From assembly GCF_014066305.1 (NCBI RefSeq), contig NW_023501052.1:186001-250000 (forward strand): DNA of 64,000 nt, in the 5' to 3' direction. Numbering within the stretch: position 1 is the first letter of the stretch; each line of letters starts with the position of its first letter. Of the stretch, positions 47,526 to 59,104 are shown piece by piece. The notes under the pieces were generated by a model, which did not search any database, had not been told where the DNA came from, and saw only the letters and a program-made list of their open reading frames with translations. This DNA comes from Letharia columbiana (Eukaryota; Ascomycota; Lecanoromycetes; Lecanorales; Parmeliaceae). A program made the position numbers and the translations under genes.

Positions 47526-48989
47526 GGCTTGACAAGAAGATTGACCGATTGACAAGTGATGCCTGAGAAACGAGAGGATGTATGCTCCAGCGTTTGGAAC
47601 CTCAGTCAAGTAGCGACGAAGATGGAGAGTGTGTTGTTAATATATTTGCCAAATAGTGTGCTTCAGGGTGGTCTTGTAGGGAAGACGTAGAGATATAAGT
47701 TCGATAATGGAGCCGATTGACGGCTTTGGTTGTTTTCGTGTCGGAAGGGTATTGGAGAATCTCAAATGGTGACTTTGGTAGAAGGGATATCATGCAACCT
47801 CGGATGAGACCAAACGACACTTGACTTTGGGGAAATCCTGCACCAGGCACCCGAGAATCCATTCGTAAATGCCAGGTTGGCCGACGTGTGGAGACAGATG
47901 CAATGATGATGCGAGCTGCCCACTGGCAGGATGAGACAAGGCAATATTAATCATGTCAATTGCCACCTGTGCGTTTCGCCAGGCGTTGAAAGCAAAGCTT
48001 CGAAAAGAGTCTGGTAATCATAATGACAATTCGGAGCATCGTCATACGATCACTTCGACAACTTGAATCCTTGGACTTCTGCAGGTGGTCGTCAGAAGAA
48101 AAGGTCTGTTGCCTACTTGCTTTGCCTCAGCGAATTCACGCAGCCATAGCTTTGCTTGTTGTGAGAGAAACAGGTCATTATTAAGTAGGTCGATGCTGGG
48201 CATGCATAAAAGTACCTACCTTATGCATACAATTGCTTAGCGGTCTTGATGCACGCGAGGTCTGCACGGACCAAGTGGGTTTTGACATCCCTGTACTCCG
48301 TACATGTGCAGCAATTGCCGAGATTGCGAAGGCGAAAAGGAGCCACCTCCGAAGAAGGTGGTTTGGAAGCCACTTGCTGTTCTCTTTTATAAAAACGACG
48401 TGTTTCAACTATAAAATTAATTTGTCTTCAGGTTTCAGCTTGGGAAGGACTAGTTTACACTTACTCGTAAGGTAAGGTATGGAATGACTATGGAATGACT
48501 ATGGCCTGTAAGGCTGAATCTAGATCTCACCGACTTAGCACCAATCTTTATCTGGGTCACTGCCAGCGTCGAAAATCATGTCGTGATCTCATCATTCTTA
48601 TCATTCTGTACCAGTCCTCTCCATTTTTCCAATATTTACTACACGTCCAGATGGTGTATCAAGCCAATCACATATCTTTTCATACTGTCAATGTCATCAT
48701 TCATCCACATCCACCACACCACCAAGTCCATCTTGCTTGTCCTCCCGACCGAGGTAAGACATGAGACCAGCAAGTGCACCAAACCTCCATACCCGTGTCT
48801 GCATACAGGTACCACCCAACTTCGCAAGCTTGCCCTATCTTAGATGCTCACATCATCATTGACCTATCAAACCATTCGACTTGCGATCAATTCCCTGTCC
48901 ATCTCATTTCCCCACCGTCAGCTGTGGCTGCGGTCTAGATGAATTGCCTTTCCATGCCGTAAATAGCCTCTCGATTCGCATTTCTCTGA
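47526..48989. other. Divergent intergenic region
   Basis: Between the RRM gene (minus) and the RGS-LOV gene (plus), so it holds both promoters. A long leader for the photoreceptor is likely in the right half. No coding gene, repeat or RNA gene is evident. Confidence 0.4.
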
Positions 48990-51486
48990 ATGCAACCTTC
49001 AGACGACGCCCTTGACTTCTACGACTCTCTTCTGATATTTCATCGCATCTGTCCCTTTGCCGTCAAGAATTTGCCCATCATGTCGCGCAGAGTATTCGAT
49101 GTCGGTCTTGATATGGGACGTATACGAAACGGCTTGAAGCATAATAAAGACAGCAAACGCAGCAAAAGCTTTCGATCCAACTTTACCAAAGACGACAGCC
49201 TCGTCGACGATACTCCGCTTCCAAATCAGAACAACGCCCTCGTACCGCGGCACAAGAAAAGCAATCCCAGCCTTGCCACGAAACGGCAAAATCACAATCA
49301 CACTCTCAGCAACGAAGAGCCTGTCGTCCTCCCTTCAGCAAATCTATCGCCAAGAATGGACACAGAATTCCCACTACCACCTTCGAAGCGTGTTTCCCCA
49401 GAACAGAACCAAGTCAATGGGAATGCAGAACGCTCCTCACACTCATCCCAACTTTTCCCCTCAGGACCATCCAATGGTAGCCCAGAAAGTGCGCCGAAGC
49501 CGGAAAGGAGAGGATCCGGTGACCAGAACTTCGACCTCAAACCGCCTCCTCCAAATTCCAAAGTCAAGAACATTGATACCCTTTCTGAGCAGCTCTTCTC
49601 TGGTGACCATCTGCGCGTCATTCTCAAGGATCCATCATTCTTCCTCCGATTTACTGCCTTCCTCAATCGCTATCGACCACACTCTGCCCCGATACTCGTA
49701 CGCTATCTCGAGGCACAGAAGGCCATGAAGGCCGTAGAGTATGCGAATGCCTTGGCCGAGACATTAAGACCGACACCAGGCGAACCCTCGGGTCCTTGCC
49801 CCGCGGCAGCTATTGACCCAAGATTCGAGGCGAGGTCGAAGAGGTCATTCGAGTCCTTGATCAATGAAGCTCTACCAGCATATATTACGAATTGTCTCAC
49901 GAAAGTGGTGACCGAAAGCATGGTCAAAGAAATCACGGGACAAGGAATGCCTGTCATGCGCGAGCTTGTTGGAGGTCTGGCAGAAGTCTTCTGCTTAGCG
50001 GACCCAAGTATAAAGGACTGCCCCATCGTCTATGCCAGCGAAGAGTTTTATCGCACGTCAAGGTACTCACGAGATGATGTCTTAGGTAGAAATTGCCGTT
50101 TCTTACAAGGTCCGAAGTCAAACCGAACAACCGTCGCCCGAATTGGCACAGCAATCAAATCTGGACAAGAGTCTTGCGAAACGCTTCTCAACTACAGGCG
50201 AGATGGTACACCATTCATGAACCTCCTTCTCACAGCGCCTCTCTACGACAACCGAGGCTCTGTCCGCTACTTCATCGGCGCCCAAATAGATGTCTCCGGA
50301 TTGATCGAGGATGGCCGTGGCCTCGACTCTTTCGCACACTATCTCGCAGAGAATCGGCCAAACCGAAATCGAGACAGCGACCAATCCAACGATACTATCT
50401 CTCAAAGACATCTCAAAACGCTCAGCGAGTTCGGCCAAATGCTCTCTTTGGACGAATCGTCCGTCTTCCAGCATCACTCCCGCGCGAGCTCGGTGCAAGA
50501 CAATGCTTCAACTATCAGCTATAGAGGAAACCACAGCCGTCAGGAACCAGGGATGAGGCGTACGCGTAGAGTTCTGGGCAACGATGATGATGAAGAAGAA
50601 GAAGGAAAGGACAAGAACGCGTGGGCGCTCTCTTCCATCGGGCCATCCGGAAAGCTGCCCGGTGTCTATCAAAACGTAGCTATGCTCCCTTCTCTTGCCT
50701 ACCTCCCCCCATCCTACCCCAAGCCAGCTAACAGTGAATGAACAGTACCTCCTCGTCCGCCCACACCCCTCCATGCGCATCATCTTCGTCTCCCCCGCCC
50801 TTCGCATCCCTGGCCTCCTCCAATCCCCTTTCCTTTCCCGCATCGGCGGTCCTTCGCATGTCCGCGAAGGTCTTCTCGACGCGTTCGAATCCGGCGCTGC
50901 TGTCACCGCAAAAGTGACTTGGCTACCGCATGGCCAGGAGAATAATGACATGACAAATGGTGACTCGAGACCCAGCAGCAGAAGGGGAGGGCCACCAGAT
51001 CAAAGTGCACGTACGAGATATATCTCGTGCACGCCGCTACTGGGAAGTGATGACCAAGTTGGCGTCTGGATGGTTGTGATGGTGGAGAATGAACTCGTCA
51101 CCGGCTCGCTCGCATCCCGCCAAGCCGCGCTGAATAGATTCAACAACAACAACAACGAGATACCTCCCACACCCTCGGAGTATCAGCGCGAAATGCACGT
51201 TGGCAGTGACACCGACGAAGGCGGCGGGGCCAGGAGAACCTTTGAAAGTCAAAGAGGAGGATTCGAAAGAAGCGCGAGCGGGCAGATCAGGGATGAAAGA
51301 AAGGGAAGAGTTGGGAGTGAGGGCGGGAGACTGTACGCTGATTTCATGAAGAACGGTGGCGGAGGAAAGATGAGTATGGATGATATGGCCGAGGAAAATG
51401 GGACCGGGAATGGGATCCGCCAATCGGATGGGCCGGACAGGTATGTTAACGGAGAGGGAAGGGTGGAGGAGGTGAGGAGTCCATGA
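48990..51486 (+). CDS. RGS-LOV blue-light photoreceptor
   Basis: Hybrid receptor with an RGS domain and a flavin-binding LOV domain, 808 residues, of the type known from BcLOV4 of Botrytis, which binds membranes on illumination. Exons 48990-50675 and 50746-51486; the 70-nt intron joins PGVYQN to YLLVRPHP. Residues about 55-190 are Ser/Pro/Asn-rich. The RGS-like region starts near residue 197 (LSEQLFSGDHLRVIL). The LOV core has the adduct cysteine in GRNCRFLQGP (about residue 368), FVTNASEEF-type features as YASEEFYRTSRYS, NYRRDGTPFMN, and the FMN-contacting Gln in RYFIGAQIDVSG. A basic patch (MRRTRRV) precedes an acidic run, then a conserved region of unknown function and a low-complexity tail. 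Starts at 49080 (MSRRVFD) are possible. Confidence 0.92.
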
Positions 51487-53734
51487 TTTAGTGCTCTCGG
51501 GTCATGCTTTTTTTAGAACGAGGGCCGCGGTCCCAACCGGGAGAAATACAGGCTACCGGGTACTGGCTTTGTACGTTGAGAGATCATGATGCGAGGTTGG
51601 ATAGAGGGATTGGGTCGAGGAGGGGTCGAACTGGGTCGTTGCATCGATCGATCGATCGATTCGATTGGATGGCGTTGCAATGCATCCGCTTAGCGAAAGG
51701 GGGTGATGGTCTCACCGAGCAACGACGCTCGATTGCCCTACCACGATGGCCTCCATTCTGGAATCTTGGAGCTGTTCATATCCGTGCACGTACATAGCGC
51801 GGCGCAGGTATACAATTCGATACCCACATGCTTACTCCCCTCTACCTGCCCAATGCGTTCAAATGCTGCATGTTGCAACCGTTCCCCCTCCGTTCCCGCC
51901 GCGTGTACTTCGATGAGGAGAACGGACTCGATGGGATTACCAACCAATGTTCCCTTGTTGCAGCAGCCATGGCACCCTCTCTCTTTTTCCTTCTCCACAT
52001 GCACGAAATCTAAACGAAACAGTAAGCGACCCTCAACGCCGTCGGAGGATCCTCGCGTGGCCCGCAGGCGTTCGTGATGAAAATGGTTCAATTACTCCTC
52101 TCCACCTTTGTTGAAGACCGTCACGCTTCATCACTTGATCTCGTCAGCGTCAGCGAAACCAGGATTCCCCCTCCCCGAAGCACGTCATTGCTTCTGAAAA
52201 AGGGTTTCCCTCCCCCAAACACGTCATTGCTCCAAGGTACACATCCATCCATGACGCAACGCACCCTCCCATCATCGTCGCACCACCCACTCCCGACCCC
52301 ATCTACCCATATCGACTCCACCGGCCGCCGTCCGTCGCCCGCACGAGCGGACTCTCAGACTGGGTAGGGGCCCGGCGCCGGACAACACAACAGTATGCAC
52401 TACAAGTCCGACGGCAGCAGTGTCGATGAGCGAATTTCTGCATTCGTCCAACGCTTTTTCTGGGAGCCGTGTCGAACATGAAATGACACGTGGTTTCGAA
52501 CCGGTGTGCCGAATCGACGTGAAAAGTCGAGAGCGGACCGGCTCTTCAAAACGGTGACTTTGTGGGACGGCTTGGCGTGCTGGAGGGATTGTCGTCATCG
52601 TTGCCGCAGGCTGGCTCGGCCGGGAGGGCTAATAGCGTATCGCTTTTCCCTAACCGGAGCGGATTGGGCCAAAGGTGAGACTCCCCGAAGTTTGATTGGC
52701 GAGATTTGCCATTATTAGAGCGAAATGTTCTCGCTCGGTGGGGAGTGCAAGAGGTCAGGAGCAGATCGTACGGATGGGTGAACCGCAGGGGCTCGTGCTT
52801 AGTGTGAAGCTTGTTGAGAGAAGTGTGTTTCAGAACTGGTACCCCCAAGCATCCCGTCACCTATCCCCATCCACCTCCTTTAGGACTGTCTCCACGGCTA
52901 GGCTTCTCATTCGATCTTTTCGAGCGCAGTCCCATGCTTTCGGCCTTGCAGGACGGGCATCATAGCTCAATGTCCATGTTCCCCGTCAGATTAGTCATTG
53001 CTCGACTAACAAAATCCCTATCATTGTATCTCTGAGATTTCTGTAAGACTGTGCTCTTTGTGAACCGCTGACAGGCCTGAAGTAGAGAAAGAAGATGGTG
53101 TCCAAGAGAATGGTGCATTCCCCCCTTAGCAAGCTAGACGGATGCAGCGAGAAGCGCATAACGAAGTAAGGAGATGGACGACGCGGCGGTCTAAAATTAT
53201 GTGGTGAGCCCTATGATGGGAAGCGAGAGGCACAGACACACCTAGTTGCTAGTTGCTTCGCGGAGAATTCGCCGATAGATCGACATGGGTATGCTCCGGA
53301 ACATTCAAAAATATCCGAAATTGCTCACTTGCATATGCGAGTGTCGGTCACAATGGGCCCCGGAAGGGTGCAATGTGTTCCCAGGAGGCATGAGCGTAAG
53401 ACGGTAAGCGCATGACGAGTGTGCCTAATCTTTTGCTTGACATGATCCCTCTCCACTACCGAAAACTCCAGAACCCAAGCGCCAGAAATGTATGCAGCAC
53501 TATGTAGTTAACCTTTCTTTTTCCCAGGTGTCGCGTGTCCTTTTTCCCTGTTGCCAGTTGTAATGCGACCCCGGGTGTCACATTTCAGGTGTCCATTTTG
53601 ACTTTGCCCTTTTCTCCTCATACCTGCCCTGCTTCCAAATGCATCATTTACTCCATGGGAGACTGGATCCCGCGGCGCATATCAAACAGTAGCAAACGTG
53701 ACTGTCTCACGCGGCTTCCTTTTTGGCAACGTCC
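51487..53734. other. Intergenic region with small repeats
   Basis: 2.2 kb without a supported gene. Contains a short (GATC)n run near 51643-51660 and an imperfect direct repeat of about 29 nt (52163-52192 and 52204-52231, both ending acgtcattgct). Frames crossing it have no motif. Confidence 0.45.
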
Positions 53735-54490
53735 TCATTGGTCATCGGCCAGAACCTCCCTCACAGTTCTGACCGCTTCTTGCTGTACCTGTGTAAGACT
53801 GGCGCCACAATCGACCTCCAGCACATCTCTTCCTTGCTCTGTAGCATCAGGCTCTTCCAGCGCCTCCATCTGTGACCGAACCATCGCGCTTTTCATGTAG
53901 TGGCCCTTCCTGCCTGTCACTCGTGCCAGAAGCACGTCGGCGTCGGCTCTTAAATATATGAAGTGCACCATTACGTCGTGGTCATTGTAGGCGGCGATCC
54001 GTATCACGTCACGGTATTTGCGTTTCAGGGCAGAGCAAGTGACGACGACGCCATCATGACGTTTGTTTGCTGAGCGTTTGGAGGGCGAGAGGCGAGCCAC
54101 GGCAGCTTCTCGAAGGGTAATGAGCCAATCCCATCGGTCAATGTCGGTGAGGGGGGATCCTTGTGACATTTTTTGCTTGTTGGAATCGGAGTGGTACTAG
54201 TCAACGAATTCTGTCAGCTGGGCTGCAGTGTCCATATGAGGATTCGTATCGGGTTGTGTAGCCCCACTCACATCATCTCCTTCGATGTATGGTATCGACA
54301 ATTCCTTGGCAACGTACTGAGCAACGGTGCTCTTGCCACATCCTGCCGGGCCCGTGATGATCCACATGTGGCGGTGGTGATGGGCGGCCAAGGCGCCATG
54401 GATCTGCTTGACAGAGGCAGTGGATGCGTAGTCCATGGGTGAGGGCGGAATGGGAAGGGTGTGCCCTCCAGTGACACTGACCATGGTCAT
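53735..54490 (-). CDS. Gluconokinase
   Basis: ATP-dependent kinase turning D-gluconate into 6-phosphogluconate, feeding the pentose phosphate path; GntK type, cytosolic, 226 residues. Exons 54490-54272 and 54196-53735 with a 75-nt intron. The Walker A loop is ITGPAGCGKSTVA. The splice joins IEGDD to YHSDSNKQKMSQGSPLTD, the gluconate-binding segment, followed by DRWDWL. VVTCSALKRKYRD and FIYLRAD are family motifs, and GRKGHYM is the lid region. The N-terminal 40 residues (Pro/Ser/His-rich) precede the kinase core. A longer in-frame upstream frame to 54706 is not needed. Confidence 0.93.
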
Positions 54491-55228
54491 GGTGAAAGTA
54501 TTTTTAGTGATAAGGGAAGGGAGATATTTGGCGTCGGGAAGAGGTGGTGGAGAAGCGAAAGCAAGGGGAGGATAGTATTTTGCAAGAGAGAATGTTCTGT
54601 TCCATGCCGGGGTGCATGTCACGGGAAGGCGGCCGAAGGAGGATATAAGTAGCAGGTGAGGGTGAGGGTGAGGAAGGGTATTAATGTATACTTGGCACTC
54701 CTGCAAACAAGATCAGGATTGGAATAGGTAGTCTAAATAATAATGTTAGGAAACAAATCAAAAGAAAATTAAAGGAAATAATTTGTGGATCCAAGCCAAC
54801 TGCTTGGGAGTTCTGGGACCCCACACTAAGGAAAGTACCGAAAGTACCTTAGGGAAAAAAGAAGGAGTCGGAAGGGAAATCAAGTTCCCTTGTCTGCCTT
54901 AAGATTATGGCAGCGGTAAGCCGCGACCCGGCAAGTAAAATATCATTCGTCTCGAATATCGGTCTGGTCGGAATATTCAAAAAAGCAAAGAGGCCTGAGC
55001 GTGCGCCTGACACAGTGACGTTGTTGCTTCCTTTGTAGAGATCTTGAACCGCTTGGACGATGAGATATGGGGTAATTTAGCACTTGCCAGTTAGCTTGAG
55101 CCTTACCAACGAGATGGTTCCTGATGTAGTATAAGTCTCCGTGCCTCCACCCAATCCTGCTCAGCGAGTAATGCGGAGTGCAGACGGCTTGCAGCACGTT
55201 GGACTTGAAAGTGGTCTGACCGTGTGAT

Positions 55229-55279
55229 GGCTTGGAGGCTTGGAGGCTTAGAGGCTTAGAGGCTTAGAGGCTCGGAGGC
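55229..55279. repeat. 8-bp tandem repeat (GGCTTRGA)6
   Basis: Six units: two GGCTTGGA, three GGCTTAGA, one GGCTCGGA. The grading of variants suggests slippage with local homogenisation. Confidence 0.9.
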
Positions 55280-56016
55280 GTGGATCGTTGGTGCACCTTT
55301 TGGGACGACATAAGCAAGCAGAAGATCAGCGCACTCTGACCGCAGCTGCAGGTGCCAGGAAGAGGGCCAGAAGCCCAGTGAGAGCCCACCCTTGATGCCT
55401 GTATCAATGATATCACACCTCTCTCTCTCCCGCACCTGCATGCACATATTCGGTCCGGCCAGTGATACTTCCGACCGCTGTGAACAAGATGTTCCGTTAT
55501 GCTGCATGCATGGACGGTGCAGCATCGTAGAGTGGGAAGGATCATTAAGCAGGATATTAACGGCGAAGCCCAACCTGCTGCAGGCCTTAGCATGGCTTTC
55601 TATCATCCAATCATTATTATTAGCCATGATTTTGATGAGAATGTCGAACCGAAAACAGCCAACATTGATGGTGATAGACTGATAGTGTATTATGTATGGC
55701 CTGTTGGGCGGCCCAGTCGTTGAAATTTTTTTAAGGTACATGCAAGTGTTTGACGCCGTTCGGAACTTTTTTCTACCAGTCTGAGCTTTGACTTTGCTAT
55801 CTCTCAAACTCTCAAAAAGAAAAGATGATCCTTCTACAACAGTAGCGTGGGGGTTCTTCTTCAGCTACCTACCCTCCAGTCTCCACTTTACGAAACAATA
55901 CGAGATTATTCGAATACTGCTGAATTGCTTTCACTGGCTCTACTACTGCTAATGTTGACTAGAAGCAGGTATTCCTGTACTTAGGCACTGAGAACAATTC
56001 TGTGCCATCCCAAAGT

Positions 56017-56048
56017 CCCTCCGACCCTCCGACCCTCCGACACTCCGA
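56017..56048. repeat. 8-bp tandem repeat (CCCTCCGA)3-4
   Basis: Three exact CCCTCCGA units and one CACTCCGA. Confidence 0.9.
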
Positions 56049-56711
56049 GGCCGGGACGGCAGGAACGTCGCGTTGTAGAAGAGGTCCAATGTGATCGTGC
56101 GATGAAGACCGAAAACTTCATCGTCGATCCTTCCCACGTGGAGGCAGGGGAAGGCGTTCGGACCTGCATGCCAAATCTTTCCGTATCTAGTAAGTCGTTC
56201 GCTTGTTCAAAAGATTGTGTGGATGAATCTGGGTATGGCTTTCTTAAACCTCGGTCTTGAGTGTGGATCGACATGGCATTCAGTAATTCAGCTCCGAGCC
56301 TTATAATCCATCCTACCAAACCCTTCATGGTCCGTATGCTACTCGCAGAGTAATGTGGGTAATGTACTAGGATGAAACGAATCCTGTGGGAGCGGAGGGT
56401 TGATCGTTTGAGAAGAGGAACCGGTCCAACTCTCTATGAATCCTTAGCATACGCCTAGTCTAGTATGCAAATCGTAGAAAAGGGGGTGCTTTCCTATCAA
56501 ACGTCGTTTCCTAGGCTGGGGAGAAAATCGATCATTCGGAGCGTGACGGTCCCACCGTTCCATGAAGTCGATGAGATGAACTGATACTACAATTCATCAA
56601 CCAAGCCGGGGGCCGATCTGCACAGTCAGCTGTCTAAACAACCATGACATAAGGTATGTTGAGAGAAGTGCAAGAAGGTCTTGGCGGTCCACTCGTTCAG
56701 GATGCTGCGTA

Positions 56712-56987
56712 CTCGTATATACCCGGTAATAACCGCTACCTAGTAATGCACGGTCTGAAATCCGAAACTTCAGTAATTCGTGTAGAAGATTAAATTATAA
56801 TACGTAGTCTAAGATTTCTAAAATTTCAATATTTTTGAAATCAGAGTCATATAAATTCTTTAAGCTCTATAAGGTATCGTGTAACGGAGCGAGGGTAGGC
56901 TAGGGTAAGTCTTCGGGAGGGTATCCCCAAATATCGGATTTTAGACCGTGCATTACCAAGTAGCGGGTATTACCGGGTATATACGAG
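56712..56987. mobile_element. MITE-like element with 54-bp terminal inverted repeats
   Basis: Left arm 56712-56765 starts ctcgtatatacccggtaat. Right arm 56934-56987 is its inverse with about five differences. The 170-nt core is AT-rich and has no open frame. TA dinucleotides flank both ends (gTActcg and cgagaTA), compatible with a Tc1/mariner-type TA target, but the exact duplication is not certain. It sits about 160 nt before the vps26 start. Confidence 0.75.
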
Positions 56988-57147
56988 ATATAGGGCTGCC
57001 TTGGCGGGCGGAACACTCCGCTTGGCGCGCTAGGCTTCGATAGCACAAGAGCAGCTTGCTCTGAGTATAACAACAATAAGCAGCTACCACAGTTGATATA
57101 ATCCATAACTCGCAGCTGAACACCGACCTCCAATTGAGCTAGCAATC

Positions 57148-58366
57148 ATGTCATACTTCTTCTCCACGCCTGTCGACATTGACATAGTCCTCGAGGACAC
57201 CGATGACAGGACCATGATCGATATGAAGCTCGACAAGGGCCGGCGAGAAAAAGCCCCGTTGTATATGGATGGCGAGTCCGTAAAGGGAGGCGTAACGATA
57301 AGACCGAAAGATGGCAAGAGGCTGGAACATACGGGCATTAAGGTCCAGTTTATCGGCACAATTGGTACCTCTCCACGGGCCAGCACGGTGCAAATTCAAT
57401 GCTAACGGATTGGATCATAGAGATGTTCTTTGACAGAGGCAATCACTACGAGTTCTTATCCCTGGGCCAAGAACTCGCTGCCCCAGGTGATCTCCAACAT
57501 CCGCAAACCTTCGACTTCAACTTCAAGAACGTGGAAAAGCAGTATGAATCCTACAATGGCATCAACGTCAAGCTACGCTACTTCGTGCGGGTCACAGTAT
57601 CGCGGCGGATGGCAGATGTAATACGGGAGAAAGACATCTGGGTGTACTCCTACCGGATACCGCCTGAGACAAACAGCTCGATCAAGATGGATGTGGGGAT
57701 TGAGGACTGCCTCCACATTGAATTCGAGTATTCGAAGTCCAAATACCATTTGAAGGATGTGATTGTGGGGAGGATATACTTTCTGCTGGTGCGGTTAAAG
57801 ATCAAACATATGGAGCTGTCAATTATACGGAGGGAGACGACGGGTGTTGCGCCGAATCAATATAATGAGAGTGAGACGTTGGTCAGATTTGAGGTTCGTG
57901 ATGTGCCGTTTGAAATTTGTAGGACGCTGCTGACCGTTCCTAGATCATGGATGGCTCGCCGTCAAGAGGTACATTTTAGCCTTGGTACCGACATGACATG
58001 CCAGTCACTGACCTGGTATCAACAGGAGAAACCATCCCTATCCGCCTGTTCCTAGGCGGTTTTGACCTCACTCCCACATTCCGCGAAGTCAACAAGAAAT
58101 ACTCCACCCGCTACTACCTGAGTCTCGTTCTCATTGACGAAGGTCTGTTTTCCCCTTTCCCCTCCTTTTCTTTCCTTTCCTTTCCTTTCCTTTCAACCCT
58201 CGGTATCGGCAATCTAATGCTCACATCACTAACCCTCTCCACAGATGCCCGTCGCTACTTCAAGCAATCGGAAATCGTCCTCTACCGGCAAGCGCCCGAA
58301 ATCGCCGCCGCCCAATTACAGCAAGCACAGTCGCAACCTCAGCAAATCACTGGAGCGGCCGGATGA
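57148..58366 (+). CDS. vps26: Retromer subunit Vps26
   Basis: Arrestin-fold subunit of the retromer that returns cargo from endosomes to the Golgi, 317 residues. Five exons: 57148-57364, 57421-57893, 57944-57968, 58026-58142 and 58245-58366. The third exon is a 25-nt microexon encoding IMDGSPSR, joining LVRFE to GETIPIRLFLGG. Strong motifs: GRREKAPLYMDGESVKG, YFVRVTVSRR, NKKYSTRYYLSLVLIDE and DARRYFKQSEIVLYRQ. The tail is Gln/Ala-rich. The fourth intron holds a (TTTCC)n tract at 58167-58194. The MITE-like element lies in its promoter region. Confidence 0.96.
58167..58194. repeat. (TTTCC)n microsatellite in vps26 intron 4
   Basis: About five tandem pentamers form the pyrimidine tract of the 102-nt intron 58143-58244, ahead of a CACTAACCC branch site. 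Confidence 0.9.
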
Positions 58367-58758
58367 GTATTGTCAGACTATTCTGCCCAATGGAGGCTTG
58401 TATTTAGGACATGGCGTGGCGTTGGGAGCGTCTGCACAAAAAGCAGGTATTCGTACCCGTTGCTGCCATCTTGGGTGCAAAGTTGAGAGGGAACGAGAGA
58501 TGAAGGAGGCATCCCAATATGCAGAAGCAACGTTTGGCCGTGACGAGAGAAAATTCTTTGCGCCATGATGCCGAGTTTGGTATCATGCTACGCATAATGG
58601 GATTTTTCAGGATCATGATTCGACAGCTAATGATTTAATTCAGCTTAAGCCCGGTAACGATCACTCTCATGTCTTCCCATGCCCTGACGACTCATGCCGA
58701 GCCATCTCCCAGCCACGCAAAGCGGTGAAGGTATGGCAAAAGAGTGCCGACCACAAAA
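58367..58758. other. Short region between convergent genes
   Basis: Shared 3' flank of vps26 and the Con-6-like gene. No further feature seen. Confidence 0.45.
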
Positions 58759-59104
58759 CTACTCCCCCTTCCCATTGTTCTTCATGAACGCATCCTCACC
58801 CCCCAATTTCTCGAGCATCTCCTTTGCATTCTCCTTCGTGCTGGGTTTGGTGTTGGGGTTGGAAATGGCGGCCTGCAGCTCTGATCAGCCCTGATCGGGC
58901 GGTCTCGCTCTTTTGGCACCCCTCTGGACGGAAGGGGGAAGAGGAGAGGAGAGGAGAGGAGAGGAGAGGCTTTACCTTGTAACCGCTCGCTTTGTTCGAG
59001 ATATCCTCCACGTTGCCGTGAATGTTATCCATCGGGTTGGACATGGTGGGTATGTTCTCCTTAGCTGTACCGGCGGCGGTCGAGTCGTGGATTTCGTCTG
59101 CCAT
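58759..59104 (-). CDS. Con-6-like small protein
   Basis: 80-residue hydrophilic protein resembling conidiation-specific protein 6 of Neurospora. Exons 59104-58976 and 58872-58759 with a 103-nt intron. The join gives ASGYKAAISNPNTKPSTKEN followed by AKEMLEKLGG, matching the Con-6 repeat pattern (KAAISNPN, then an amphipathic helix). The upstream MSNPMDNIHGNVEDISNKA looks like a first, degenerate half. Con-6 proteins accumulate during spore formation; the biochemical role is not known. The intron has a (GAGGA)n tract (58941-58969). Function by resemblance only. Confidence 0.8.
58941..58969. repeat. (GAGGA)n microsatellite in the Con-6-like intron
   Basis: About five to six tandem pentamers on the plus strand, thus (TCCTC)n on the transcribed sense strand, inside the intron 58873-58975. 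Confidence 0.9.

Larger units (their letters stand above)
54491..57147. other. Long intergenic region with repeats
   Basis: 2.65 kb with no supported gene. It holds an 8-bp tandem repeat (55229-55279), a second 8-bp repeat (56017-56048) and an inverted-repeat element (56712-56987). A frame at 55256-55807 partly overlaps the first repeat and has no motif. Confidence 0.5.

Noticed and set aside
51143..51165. (AAC)n run as a regulatory repeat
   Set aside because: It is a short Asn tract in the RGS-LOV tail (FNNNNNE), ordinary low complexity.
55256..55807. 183-codon minus-strand frame
   Set aside because: Begins in the 8-bp repeat area on its 3' side and shows no recognisable motif.
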